Shown: positions 1-8,002 of the stretch, piece by piece
Layout: each line of letters begins with the position of its first letter
Position numbering within the stretch: the first letter of the stretch is position 1
Translations under genes and position numbers: made by a program
Source of the DNA: Nitrosomonas sp.
GTDB lineage: Bacteria; Pseudomonadota; Gammaproteobacteria; Burkholderiales; Nitrosomonadaceae
Assembly (NCBI GenBank): GCA_003514765.1
Contig: DOOY01000141.1
Coordinates: 1 to 14,095 of the forward strand
Direction: 5' to 3'
DNA: 14,095 nt
Notes under the pieces: model-generated
What the model was told of the DNA's origin: nothing
Database searches by the model: none
What the model saw: the letters and a program-made list of their open reading frames with translations, nothing else

Positions 1-213
1 AAAAAAATTGATAAACTGAAGAGAAAAACAGGTCGTCACTGAATGACGGACAGCACAAAAAACTACCGTCTCAGGTTACTCAAACACATCAATGCGAGGG
101 AGTTTTAGTGATATCCAGCGGTTGTTTTTTATGCTTACTGCATTTTCACAGCATATCCTTACGCGTGTTAGTGACACTGTTGCATTGCTGATGTAAGCGT
201 TGCATCTATACAA

Positions 214-711
214 CTAAGGTTGCCGCAGATTAATGATGATATCAGTACCTAAGCCCTCGGTCGTAAAAGCCGAATCACTGAATTTTGGAAAACCCATTAC
301 AGGTTTCGGATTATTGGATAATCCGAAAGGCTCCCCCGGAAACAGGTTCCTATACCGTTTTAATTTACGGTCTGCATCTTTGTCATGGTAGGCTGATACG
401 GCGTATGTGCCGTGTTGATCCAGATTAAAACAGACAATATGCTGCGCATCAGTCGCCGGAACACGGACATGCCGTTTTCGACCCTGTTTTATCAGAAAAT
501 GATTAGGATCATTATATAAACCGACTGTCAGCATGCCGCCGTAACTGACGCCATTAACAGTCACTCTGATTTGTGAAATATCCGGATTGCATTCATCCGG
601 TGCTTCATAGGGACGAATATCCAGCTGCTGCGCAGCCTCAGATGCAGTTGCGAATCCAAAAAACAAAGCGCCGACCAAGGCAAAAATTTGTGTCTTAATT
701 ATTAAAAACAT
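214..711 (-). CDS. Secreted DUF2141 family protein
   Basis: Protein of 165 residues. A hydrophobic N-terminus (residues 1-22) followed by ATASEA-AQQ is a typical Sec signal peptide, with cleavage expected near residue 26, so the mature protein should be periplasmic or outside the cell. The rest matches the DUF2141 pattern as I know it: a beta-rich start (VTVNGVSYGGMLTVGLY), then GTYAVSAYHDKDAD near 101-114, then a GEPFGLSNNP segment and a closing PKFSDSAF strand. Two cysteines in the mature part (C41, C94) could form a disulfide. The biochemical function of DUF2141 is not known. The ATG at 711 has no clear Shine-Dalgarno sequence. The gene is separated by 181 bases from the ATPase gene upstream, so it probably has its own promoter. 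Family assignment is from recalled sequence patterns; the secretion prediction is direct. Confidence 0.85.
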   Translation of the reverse strand: MFLIIKTQIFALVGALFFGFATASEAAQQLDIRPYEAPDECNPDISQIRVTVNGVSYGGMLTVGLYNDPNHFLIKQGRKRHVRVPATDAQHIVCFNLDQHGTYAVSAYHDKDADRKLKRYRNLFPGEPFGLSNNPKPVMGFPKFSDSAFTTEGLGTDIIINLRQP

Positions 712-784
712 TTTGTTGACTAATCGATTGAGAAATATCAGCCTTTAATTTCATGACATTTCACCCAAGGCAAGATGAAGTAAT

Positions 785-793
785 ATCATATCA
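785..793 (-). promoter_or_regulatory. Candidate extended -10 promoter of the DUF2141 gene
   Basis: On the minus strand the gap before the DUF2141 gene contains TGATATGAT, an extended -10 type element (TG-n-TATGAT). It would start transcription near 778, giving a leader of about 67 bases. No good -35 hexamer stands 16-18 bases upstream, so this is only a suggestion; AT-rich spacers often contain such matches by chance. Confidence 0.22.
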
Positions 794-892
794 GGTTCAG
801 ACTAACACGAGGAAGCAGCACTTTGATGAATCCAGGCGTATTTTGAATTTATAGAGTAAATCCTAGCCTACACATAAGCTGTAGAAATGAGC

Positions 893-3268
893 CTATTTGA
901 TACATACAAGCCTGACCTGATGAATATCGGTAATACCTTGCAACACTTTTTCAATCCCATCCTGTTTCAATGTCCGCATGCCTTCATCTAATGCAGTTAC
1001 CAGCATTTCCGCAACCCTTGCGTGTTCCTGGATGTTCTTCTTCAAGAGATCCGATGCAGTCAGCAATTCATGCAAGCCAACACGGCCACTGTAGCCCGTT
1101 CCGGCACAATCATCACAGCCAACCGATTTATACAAGGTAATCTGATTATTTTCGTCGCCGTATTGCTTTATCCAGTTGTCGTGTATTTCAGCTATGGCGG
1201 CATCTGGATTATCTTTAAAACGATCTATATGCCTGAGTTCCTCACAGTATTCCGCAAGTAACGATTTAATCTCGCGCTCGCTGGCCACATGCGGTTCCTT
1301 ACACTTCTTACATAAACGCTTGGCCAAACGCTGCGCCAAAACCCCCAGCAGTGCATCAGCAAAATTAAACGGATCCATACCCATATCCAATAACCGTATT
1401 ATCGATTCTGGTGCACTATTGGTATGCAATGTGGCAAATACCAAGTGTCCGGTTAAAGACGCTTCGATACCAATACTGGTGGTTTCCTTGTCACGCATCT
1501 CGCCCACCATGATGATATCGGGATCTGCACGCAAAAAAGACTTCATCACAACAGGAAAGGTCAGACCTGCTTTGACATTCATTTGCACCTGACGCAATCC
1601 TTTCTGGGTAATTTCAACCGGGTCTTCTGCCGTCCATATTTTGGTCTCTGCACGATTAAGATGCTTCAAAATAGAATGCAGCGTGGTCGTTTTACCTGAA
1701 CCTGTTGGCCCACAGACAAAAAACAAACCATAGGGCTTGCTGATAATGCTTTTAAGCTCACTCAGATTATGTGGCGTAAAACCCATATTATCGAGTGGAA
1801 TAGGTTCTCCGGCAGCCAATATACGCATCACGACATCTTCCATTCCGCCAGCTGAAGGTATTGTCGCCACCCTGAGCTCAATATCCAGCGGCGCGAACCT
1901 TCTGAATTTAATTTTACCGTCCTGCGGACGGCGTTTTTCTGATATATCCAGGTCGCACATGATCTTGATTCGTGTTACCAATGGATTACGATAGCTGGCC
2001 GGAATTTCGATATACGGCATCAAGGAGCCATCCTTGCGGAAACGAATCTTGGTTTTTTCCTTGCCCGGATAGGGTTCTACATGAATATCTGACACGCCCA
2101 TTTTATAAGCATCAATGATAATTTTATTTACCAGCTTGACGAGTTCATTATCCGATGCAGCCGAAGTTTCATCGATCTCATGAATATCTTCACCGGGGTC
2201 TTCCATATCGACCAACATGTCATTAATGTTACCCGAATCTATTTCACCAGGACTGCCGCCATAAAACAGATTGACTGTCTGCTTGAATTCGCGTTTGGTA
2301 GTCACCGTATAAATGACTTTATATTTGGGAAAGATATTATTAACAATACGAAGCGATTTGATACGTTCTGGATCAAGCGTCAGCACCACCAGCCCGTCTT
2401 TGTTGTCATCAATCGGCAGCCAGGCATTCGCCTCCACGTAATCTCTTTTTAGATTGCGTAGCAGTTCCATCGGTCTTATACGTTCCGACTTAAACGGCTC
2501 GTATTTGACGTCAAAGAATGATGCTAGTGCCTTGCCAATCGAGGGAACAGCAATCTGAAATTCATCAATTAGAACATCTTCCAGGTCACACCCCTTTTTC
2601 CGCGCGGATCGTGTCGCCAGTTCGAACTCGGCGGCTGAGATAATTGCATCAAAAATCAGATAATCATATTTTGATTTAAGTAATTTGAAAAATTTTTGCC
2701 GTTGTTTGAGCGCAATTGCCAGTGTCCGCGCAACCTCCGCGGCACCATCGACCACTACTGATGAGAAAGCGTGATCATCCTTGTTGTTAATAACCTGCAT
2801 GACACCTACCAATGCGCTGTCATCAGCGTTCAATATCGGCGCCACAAGCATTTGCTTTGTTCGATAGCCCGTACGCTTGTCAACTTCCTGCAAGAAAGTC
2901 AGTTTCTCGTTATACTGCATTAACTCGCGTTTATTGTAGACATCTTCGATATTTACAATTTCTTTTTTCAGACCCACAAAACCGGCAATACTGCGCTCAT
3001 TTATCGGCAGCTTTAAATCCTGGAAAGAATCCAGACCGGTCTTCACTCTGGAAGTCAAAAATGATTTGTCTTCACTCAGGGTATATATCGTTAATCGATC
3101 TGCATTGAATAAACCACAGATATCTTTGCTGACCTGCAGCATAATTTCATCTATGTCACTGGCCGCATGAATCTTATTGGTTACTGTTTGCAGATTTTTA
3201 GAAAAATCGAGTCTATTGCTGATATCGGAAGACTCTATACCGCTGGGTTTAACTGCAATAGTATTCAT
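893..3268 (-). CDS. GspE/PilB-type secretion ATPase with N-terminal GAF domain
   Basis: Protein of 791 residues in the type II secretion/type IV pilus assembly ATPase family, hexameric motors that drive pseudopilus or pilus polymerisation at the inner membrane. Residues about 20-190 read as a GAF sensory domain (FNADRLTIYTLSED, RSIAGFVG, MLVAPILNADD, LVGVMQVINN). Residues about 200-335 are a linker or N-terminal domain of the MshEN/GspE-N kind. The ATPase core carries DIHVEPYPG (394-402), Walker A GPTGSGKT (520-527), Asp box AEDPVE (547-552), Walker B DPDIIMVGE (582-590) and His box TGHLVFATLHTN (606-617). A zinc-binding four-cysteine set is complete (C653, C656, C718, C721). All catalytic parts look intact. 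The ATG at 3268 has GGAG nine bases upstream. It lies 21 bases behind the phosphodiesterase-like gene, so the two are probably co-transcribed. No pilin, GspF/PilC or secretin gene is nearby, so the partner machine is unknown. The GAF domain suggests control by a small ligand, which is inference. Confidence 0.93.
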   Translation of the reverse strand: MNTIAVKPSGIESSDISNRLDFSKNLQTVTNKIHAASDIDEIMLQVSKDICGLFNADRLTIYTLSEDKSFLTSRVKTGLDSFQDLKLPINERSIAGFVGLKKEIVNIEDVYNKRELMQYNEKLTFLQEVDKRTGYRTKQMLVAPILNADDSALVGVMQVINNKDDHAFSSVVVDGAAEVARTLAIALKQRQKFFKLLKSKYDYLIFDAIISAAEFELATRSARKKGCDLEDVLIDEFQIAVPSIGKALASFFDVKYEPFKSERIRPMELLRNLKRDYVEANAWLPIDDNKDGLVVLTLDPERIKSLRIVNNIFPKYKVIYTVTTKREFKQTVNLFYGGSPGEIDSGNINDMLVDMEDPGEDIHEIDETSAASDNELVKLVNKIIIDAYKMGVSDIHVEPYPGKEKTKIRFRKDGSLMPYIEIPASYRNPLVTRIKIMCDLDISEKRRPQDGKIKFRRFAPLDIELRVATIPSAGGMEDVVMRILAAGEPIPLDNMGFTPHNLSELKSIISKPYGLFFVCGPTGSGKTTTLHSILKHLNRAETKIWTAEDPVEITQKGLRQVQMNVKAGLTFPVVMKSFLRADPDIIMVGEMRDKETTSIGIEASLTGHLVFATLHTNSAPESIIRLLDMGMDPFNFADALLGVLAQRLAKRLCKKCKEPHVASEREIKSLLAEYCEELRHIDRFKDNPDAAIAEIHDNWIKQYGDENNQITLYKSVGCDDCAGTGYSGRVGLHELLTASDLLKKNIQEHARVAEMLVTALDEGMRTLKQDGIEKVLQGITDIHQVRLVCIK

Positions 3269-3289
3269 TCAATACATCTCCAAGATACT

Positions 3290-4054
3290 CTAGAATTCGA
3301 ATATCTGATTCTTCAATAACCGACTTGGCTTGAATTTCCCTGCACAGGCTAAAATTTCTTGCATCGTCAGTTCATCCTCGCCTTGCTTCAAATGTGTAAT
3401 ATATACTTCAGCTTTCAATGTAAGTTTTTCCAGCTCGGCACATAACAAACTGGGACAAAGATGCTTTGATCTAATCGCAATATCCCTTTTCTTTTCACAA
3501 AAGGCTGCTTCTATAATCAAATATTCGAGGTTTTCAATTGTGTTTACGACAGACCATAGTGCATCATTAGTCGTTGTATCTCCTGTAAACACCAGACTCG
3601 CATTACCTGAATCAAGCTGATAACCTACAGTCGGCACAACATGATTAGCGGGTAAGGGTATTATTTTTCTTCCATTCAGTTCTGTTACCGTTCCTAGCGA
3701 AATAACCTCGTAACGCATGTACGGATTTTTCGTATCTGGAATTTTTGTAAAATCGGGCCAGATATGCCAGTTAAACAAATGCTGCCGTAAAATATTAAGC
3801 GTAGCTTGAGTCGCGTAAACGGTAACGGGTTTCTGGCGAATAAAACCAACAGTATCCACCAGAAAGGGAATATAAACGATATGATCCAGATGAGAATGTG
3901 TCACAAAAATATGATCGATTTGAATCAACTCATCCAGTGTTAAATTACCCACGCCGGTACCCGCATCAATCAAGATATCTGAATCAACTAACATTGATGT
4001 TGTGTCGGAATCACTACCAATGCCGCCACTACAGCCTAATATCCTGAGCCTCAC
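3290..4054 (-). CDS. MBL-fold hydrolase, cyclic-nucleotide phosphodiesterase-like
   Basis: Metallo-beta-lactamase-fold enzyme of 254 residues from the GTG start. The metal-binding motif THSHLDH is at 52-58 (H53, H55, D57, H58), with further ligand candidates H138 (NHVV), D159 (FTGDTT) and H221 (THLK), so a complete di-metal site is visible. The opening LRILGCSGG and the HSHLDHI context resemble class II 3',5'-cyclic-nucleotide phosphodiesterases and related RNase Z-like hydrolases; the substrate cannot be fixed from sequence. The frame could open from a TTG at 4066, but GGAG at 4061-4064 lies six bases before the GTG at 4054 and falls inside that longer reading, so GTG is preferred. It also makes the protein begin directly at the first beta strand. 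The UspA stop codon lies about 20 bases upstream and the GspE-type ATPase follows after 21 bases, which indicates one transcript. Confidence 0.85.
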   Translation of the reverse strand: MRLRILGCSGGIGSDSDTTSMLVDSDILIDAGTGVGNLTLDELIQIDHIFVTHSHLDHIVYIPFLVDTVGFIRQKPVTVYATQATLNILRQHLFNWHIWPDFTKIPDTKNPYMRYEVISLGTVTELNGRKIIPLPANHVVPTVGYQLDSGNASLVFTGDTTTNDALWSVVNTIENLEYLIIEAAFCEKKRDIAIRSKHLCPSLLCAELEKLTLKAEVYITHLKQGEDELTMQEILACAGKFKPSRLLKNQIFEF

Positions 4055-4060
4055 ATTTCG

Positions 4061-4064
4061 CTCC
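4061..4064 (-). promoter_or_regulatory. Ribosome binding site deciding the GTG start at 4054
   Basis: GGAG on the minus strand, six bases before the GTG at 4054. It would be coding sequence if the TTG at 4066 were used, which supports the shorter product of the phosphodiesterase-like gene. Confidence 0.6.
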
Positions 4065-4075
4065 AAATTTACATG

Positions 4076-4501
4076 TTATTTAACAAGTAACACAGGTATT
4101 GACGACAACTGCATCACTTTATTAACCACCGAGCCCAGCAACAGACTTTTGATGACCCCATGACCGCGCGCGCCGATGACTATTAAGTCACATTGCTGTG
4201 TTGTTGCAAATCGTTCAATCATATCCGCCGAATCACCCAGCGTGATATGACATTGATATGTAATTTTCGCCTGCTCCAATAACTCGCATGCATTCTGCAG
4301 GCACTTCATGCCCTCTTCCTGATGATATTGTTTAATGTCACCTTGATTAATGAATAGAGAAACATTTCCGTCCAGTGGAAATTGAACATTCAGCAAATGA
4401 ATTTCCGGTGTTTCTTTATACCAGTTCATCATTTCAATCGTTTTCCTGACTGCTTTACTAGAGTGATCAGAGCCATCAATAGGTAATAAAATTTTCAGCA
4501 T
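4076..4501 (-). CDS. Universal stress protein, UspA family
   Basis: Cytoplasmic single-domain stress protein of 141 residues, the normal length for the family. It starts with the family strand KILLPIDGSD (D9). The ATP-binding signature G-2x-G-9x-G-S is exact: GARG at 110-113, nine residues, then GS at 123-124. It therefore belongs to the nucleotide-binding branch, and the terminal SIPVLLVK strand is typical. USPs act in survival of starvation or redox stress, often as dimers; the specific role here is unknown. A TTG at 4507 would add two residues, but ATG at 4501 gives the usual M-x-K-I-L-L start and better distance from a GGG about nine bases upstream. It sits between the TerC-type gene (47 bases upstream) and the phosphodiesterase-like gene (21 bases downstream), consistent with one operon. 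Confidence 0.93.
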   Translation of the reverse strand: MLKILLPIDGSDHSSKAVRKTIEMMNWYKETPEIHLLNVQFPLDGNVSLFINQGDIKQYHQEEGMKCLQNACELLEQAKITYQCHITLGDSADMIERFATTQQCDLIVIGARGHGVIKSLLLGSVVNKVMQLSSIPVLLVK

Positions 4502-4548
4502 TTCCAATTTCCCGGTTATGTTTGAGCCAGTTAATTCCGCGGATTCAA

Positions 4549-5274
4549 TTAATGCGTTTTCTTCTTATCATCGGCCAGATCAACAACTGGCGCCATTCGC
4601 GCTTGAGCGCGGGATGCCAGTTTTTTGCCGATCATCACCACCATAAATGTAGCTAATAAAGGCATCAGCCACTGTAAGTAGACAGCATTATGTACCACCC
4701 ATTCCCTCGTGACCTCATCGGTTACAGCCATATCTCCGGCAATCCAACCCAGCAGCCCGGCACCGATAACAATTGTAATAGGATAACGATCCATAAGTTT
4801 CATAACCAGTTTGCTACCCCATACAATAATGGGTACGCTAAAAGCCAATCCGAAAATAACCAGCCCCATACTGTCTTTAGCGGCTCCGGCAATAGCAATC
4901 ACATTGTCCAAACTCATCACGGCATCTGCGACAATGATGGTTTTAATCGCCCCGGCCAAAGTCGTACTGGCTGCAACCTCATGCCCGTTGACAACCGGCT
5001 CCGGCTGCAATAACTTGACGCCAATCCACACTAATAAACATGCGCCTACAATTTTCAAATAAGGCACGGCCAGCAAGCTTAGTGCAAAAAAGATGAGAAT
5101 GACACGCAGTGCAATAGCGCCAAAAACACCCCAAAAAATACCGAGATTGCGTTGCTTTTCTGGTAAGCGGCGGCAAGCCAGCGCGATAACAACGGCGTTA
5201 TCTCCGCCCAATACAATATCAATCGCAATAATTTGCATAACCGCTATCCAAAACTGCGGACTGTCAAAGCCCAT
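4549..5274 (-). CDS. TerC family integral membrane protein (probable metal exporter)
   Basis: Membrane protein of 241 residues with about seven hydrophobic segments. The two family hallmarks are present in a repeated arrangement: DIVLGGDNAVVIAL near residues 19-32 and DAVMSLDNVIAIAG near 116-129, whose aspartates and asparagines are thought to form the ion path. The short form, without CBS domains, resembles the YjbE/YkoY type. Members of the TerC family have been linked to Mn2+ efflux and to metal loading of exported proteins; I infer a similar role here but the ion cannot be read from sequence. The C-terminal tail is soluble and charged (DDKKKTH). The ATG at 5274 has a strong AGAGGTGA ribosome binding site at 5282-5289, about seven bases away. 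It lies 70 bases after the patatin gene and 47 before the UspA gene. Confidence 0.9.
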   Translation of the reverse strand: MGFDSPQFWIAVMQIIAIDIVLGGDNAVVIALACRRLPEKQRNLGIFWGVFGAIALRVILIFFALSLLAVPYLKIVGACLLVWIGVKLLQPEPVVNGHEVAASTTLAGAIKTIIVADAVMSLDNVIAIAGAAKDSMGLVIFGLAFSVPIIVWGSKLVMKLMDRYPITIVIGAGLLGWIAGDMAVTDEVTREWVVHNAVYLQWLMPLLATFMVVMIGKKLASRAQARMAPVVDLADDKKKTH

Positions 5275-5344
5275 TTAATTTTCACCTCTGATCATTATTC
5301 GAAAATAAAAAAACATGATTTGCGCTTTGCTTTATCAGCCCCAA

Positions 5345-6511
5345 TTAACTACTGAGAAACTGCAATATTTTTTCCTTTTGCTGCAGCGTATCATTGTGAC
5401 CCAGTTCAATAAGCGCCTTGCAAAACGGCGCTTCAAACAATACATAACTTAACAATGTCGATCCGTTTGGACTCATCGCACCGACAGCCCTGTAGAGGTA
5501 ACGCATTGTCCGGGGCAATGATTGTGCGTACTGCTTTGCAATTTCGTTTATTTCGACACTGGGCGATATCATCATAGACGCAACCGGGCGCAATAATATA
5601 TTTTTCTCTTGCCGCGTCTCCGGCGGTATCAGCTTCAATGTTTCATTAATCCGCCGCAAACGCTCAAGATCTACATCCAGACTGTCGACAAAAATACTAT
5701 TCATAGCATGGCCGGCAATTTGCGCAAAGGAAGGCGGATTAGATGCACTGACGCGTCCAGGTAAATCGTCAGTTTCTTTATGCATACCAAGAATCAACAC
5801 CTTATCTGCGCCCAAATGAAGTGCAGGGCTGATGGGCGTCATTTGCCGCATTGAGCCATCACCAAAAAATTCGCGATGTAATTTGACAGGTGGGAAAAAA
5901 AATGGAATCGCTGAGGAAGCCATCAGATGTTGTGCGCCTATATGCGTTGAGACGCCAACACGTTGCGCGCGTTTCCAAGGGATTATTCCGCTTGCAGCCT
6001 GATAAAATGTTACAGATTGACCGGAAGTATAGCCCCATGCGGTTATACCCAGCGCATGTAACGATCCGGAACGAATACAATGATGCAGCATTCGAAAAGG
6101 AATGCTTCGGAACAACAACGATTCCAGTGGCGCATTATCCAGTAAAGAGATAGCTCTATGGCGACCATACTCACGCGAAAACAACGATATTAGACAACGA
6201 AAACTATTTTTCACTACACCCAGGCAATCTGAGCGATACACCTGATCCACATGAAAGTTAGCCCATACGTTCTCCAGCTGACGCACACCTTCCTGAAAAT
6301 CATTTGCAGCAACAGCCAGACTGGCGGCATTGATAGCACCCGCCGATGTACCACAAATAACGGGAAAAGGATTACAGGCACCATCAGGCAACATTTCAGC
6401 TATTGCACGCAAAACACCTACTTGGTATGCCGCGCGTGCACCGCCACCCGTTAAAACCAGTCCGACTTTAGGCTTATCATTCTTTGATTTTAGTTTAATT
6501 GTTCTTGACAA
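5345..6511 (-). CDS. Patatin-like phospholipase family protein
   Basis: Protein of 388 residues with an N-terminal patatin domain. The oxyanion-hole loop GGGARAAYQ starts at residue 22, the nucleophile elbow GTSAG is at 54-58 (S56) and the catalytic aspartate is in GDGS (D218), so the Ser-Asp dyad is intact and lipid acyl hydrolase activity is likely. No signal peptide or obvious membrane helix is seen, so the protein is probably cytoplasmic or peripheral to the inner membrane. The C-terminal roughly 130 residues have no motif I recognise. The start is TTG at 6511, with AAAGG about nine bases upstream; no in-frame ATG exists before the oxyanion loop, and a stop codon at 6526-6524 closes the frame. 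The TTG lies only four bases after the stop codon of the small gene upstream, so translation is probably coupled. Physiological substrate is unknown. Confidence 0.88.
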   Translation of the reverse strand: MSRTIKLKSKNDKPKVGLVLTGGGARAAYQVGVLRAIAEMLPDGACNPFPVICGTSAGAINAASLAVAANDFQEGVRQLENVWANFHVDQVYRSDCLGVVKNSFRCLISLFSREYGRHRAISLLDNAPLESLLFRSIPFRMLHHCIRSGSLHALGITAWGYTSGQSVTFYQAASGIIPWKRAQRVGVSTHIGAQHLMASSAIPFFFPPVKLHREFFGDGSMRQMTPISPALHLGADKVLILGMHKETDDLPGRVSASNPPSFAQIAGHAMNSIFVDSLDVDLERLRRINETLKLIPPETRQEKNILLRPVASMMISPSVEINEIAKQYAQSLPRTMRYLYRAVGAMSPNGSTLLSYVLFEAPFCKALIELGHNDTLQQKEKILQFLSS

Positions 6512-6515
6512 CGCA

Positions 6516-6755
6516 TTATGCCTTTACTTTTTCCAGCGCATCCTGCAGCGTATCCTCATTCAATTGATTCAAAGATTTAGATAACAACTTAGCCGTTTCA
6601 CAGGCTTCTTTTGGTAATTTTCTGCTATCCAGGCAGGCGATAAACCTTGCCGCCGCTCCAACTATATTCAGCAAACTCTGGCGCTCAACCATCAACATCT
6701 CTATTTCAGAACGCAACATGGATACTTCCTGTTCCTTTAAAATTGTATGATGCAT
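6516..6755 (-). CDS. Small helical protein of unknown function
   Basis: 79 residues, no recognised family. The sequence is almost entirely helix-forming, with a heptad-like hydrophobic pattern in residues about 13-40 (MLRSEIEMLMVERQSLLNIV) and a second helix in 55-79 (AKLLSKSLNQLNEDTL), so a helical hairpin or short coiled coil is likely. Two cysteines (C41, C52) flank the turn; there is no signal peptide. The ATG at 6755 has AAAGG seven to eight bases upstream. The stop TAA at 6518-6516 is followed after four bases by the patatin start, which supports a real, translated gene heading this operon. It might be a partner or regulator of the phospholipase; that is inference from position only. 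Confidence 0.7.
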   Translation of the reverse strand: MHHTILKEQEVSMLRSEIEMLMVERQSLLNIVGAAARFIACLDSRKLPKEACETAKLLSKSLNQLNEDTLQDALEKVKA

Positions 6756-6798
6756 GATATTACCTTTAAATTGTAGATACAGTTAAAATATATCAACG

Positions 6799-6807
6799 AA
6801 TATACCA
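6799..6807 (-). promoter_or_regulatory. Candidate extended -10 promoter of the left operon
   Basis: The minus strand carries TGGTATATT, an extended -10 (TG-n-TATATT), which would start transcription near 6792 and leave a leader of about 36 bases including the AAAGG ribosome binding site. The -35 position is AT-only and poor. The 140-base gap 6756-6895 separates two divergent genes and must contain promoters for both; I could not pick one for the plus-strand gene. Confidence 0.28.
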
Positions 6808-6895
6808 GAACCATAAATCAAATATATTCCGAACTCAGTGCTATTTATCACCTTTTTCTCTCAATTTTCAAACAAACTGTCCTGACATCCAACAT

Positions 6896-7867
6896 ATGCA
6901 TACTGACACTTCTTTCAAATTATTTCCTGAAATTGAACCTTATCAACAGGGAATGTTATCAGTCGATTCCATCCATACGATCTACTGGGAACAATCAGGT
7001 AATCCTGCAGGTATTCCGGTTGTTTTTTTACATGGCGGACCGGGTGCGGGTTCAACACCAGCTCACCGCCGTTTTTTTGATCCATCCTGTTACAGAATTA
7101 TCATTTTTGACCAGCGTGGAGCTGGAAAATCAACACCATTAGGTGAATTGCGTGATAATACGACCCCGCTTCTGATTAGTGATCTCGAGCAATTAAGGCA
7201 ACACCTCGAAATTGAAAAATGGGTAATATTCGGTGGTTCCTGGGGCAGCACATTGGCCCTTGCATATGGTGAAGCACACCCGGATCGCTGCCTGGGTTTT
7301 ATTTTGCGCGGAATCTTTCTATGCCGGAAAAAAGAGATTGATTGGTTTCTTTACGGATTACAGATTTTTTTCCCGGAAGCATGGCGGAAATTTGTTGAAC
7401 CACTTGACGTCATAGAACGAAAAAATATTCTGGCGTCGTATTATCAACGGGTAAAAGACGCAGACCCGGCAATCCATATGCCCGCTGCACGCAGCTGGAG
7501 TATTTATGAGGGTGCTTGTTCAACGCTACTGCCAAGCGCCGAAACTGTCAATTATTTTTCGGGCGATACGGTTGCTTTGGGTTTGGCACGCATGGAAACA
7601 CATTATTTCAGTCATGACATATTTCTGCCAGAAAATGCATTACTGGATAATGTGCAAAAACTGCACGCTATTCCAGCAACTATTGTACAGGGCCGCTATG
7701 ACGCTGTTTGTCCGATTATCAGTGCAGATGATTTACATCAAGCGTGGCCGCAAGCTGAATATATTATTATAGATGACGCAGGTCATTCGGTCTGGGAACC
7801 GGGCATTCTATCAGCGCTGATCAAAACAACTGAAGAATATAAACAAAAATTTGCACCACCAGATTAA
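6896..7867 (+). CDS. pip: Proline iminopeptidase (alpha/beta hydrolase)
   Basis: Cytoplasmic peptidase of 323 residues that removes N-terminal proline from peptides; family S33, usual length about 310-320. The oxyanion motif HGGPG is at 46-50 followed by AGSTPAHRRFFDP, and FDQRGAGKS at 71-79. The nucleophile elbow GGSWGS is at 113-118 (S115), and the expected acid and base residues are D269 (QGRYDAVCP) and H297 (DAGHSVWEP). These residues and the early block matching the family pattern make the assignment firm. The ATG at 6896 has no good ribosome binding site, but it fits the family N-terminus (TSFKLFPEIEPYQQGML). It is the only plus-strand gene here, divergent from the small-protein/patatin operon and convergent with the carbonic anhydrase-like gene, whose end is 135 bases away, so it is probably transcribed alone. 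Confidence 0.93.
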   Translation: MHTDTSFKLFPEIEPYQQGMLSVDSIHTIYWEQSGNPAGIPVVFLHGGPGAGSTPAHRRFFDPSCYRIIIFDQRGAGKSTPLGELRDNTTPLLISDLEQLRQHLEIEKWVIFGGSWGSTLALAYGEAHPDRCLGFILRGIFLCRKKEIDWFLYGLQIFFPEAWRKFVEPLDVIERKNILASYYQRVKDADPAIHMPAARSWSIYEGACSTLLPSAETVNYFSGDTVALGLARMETHYFSHDIFLPENALLDNVQKLHAIPATIVQGRYDAVCPIISADDLHQAWPQAEYIIIDDAGHSVWEPGILSALIKTTEEYKQKFAPPD

Positions 7868-8002
7868 TTCATCGACAGCTTTGAATTCGACAAATGCAGA
7901 AAATTACAGTAAGCAAGTAAAGTCTCGGCAGAATAAACTAACACGCTGTTAACAAGCCATTAGGGAATTTCATAATCAATTTATTTGAAAAAAAAAACAG
8001 CT

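Noticed and set aside
34..48. Inverted repeat CGTCA-n5-TGACG as terminator of the DUF2141 gene
   Set aside because: The stem is only five base pairs and the minus-strand T-run (24-28) begins about five bases beyond it; it is also about 166 bases after the gene end.
1176..1592. Plus-strand open frame of 138 codons inside the ATPase gene
   Set aside because: It lies antisense to the conserved Walker and His box region of a clear gene, with no recognisable domain and no ribosome binding site; a shadow frame.
6514..6516. ATG overlapping the stop codon of the small gene (TAATG) as the patatin start
   Set aside because: It is in the wrong frame for the patatin gene and meets a stop after eight codons; the TTG at 6511 is the in-frame start.
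7939..7951. Inverted repeat TAACA-CGC-TGTTA between the convergent genes as a bidirectional terminator
   Set aside because: Short AT-rich stem with no T-run on either side; likely chance.
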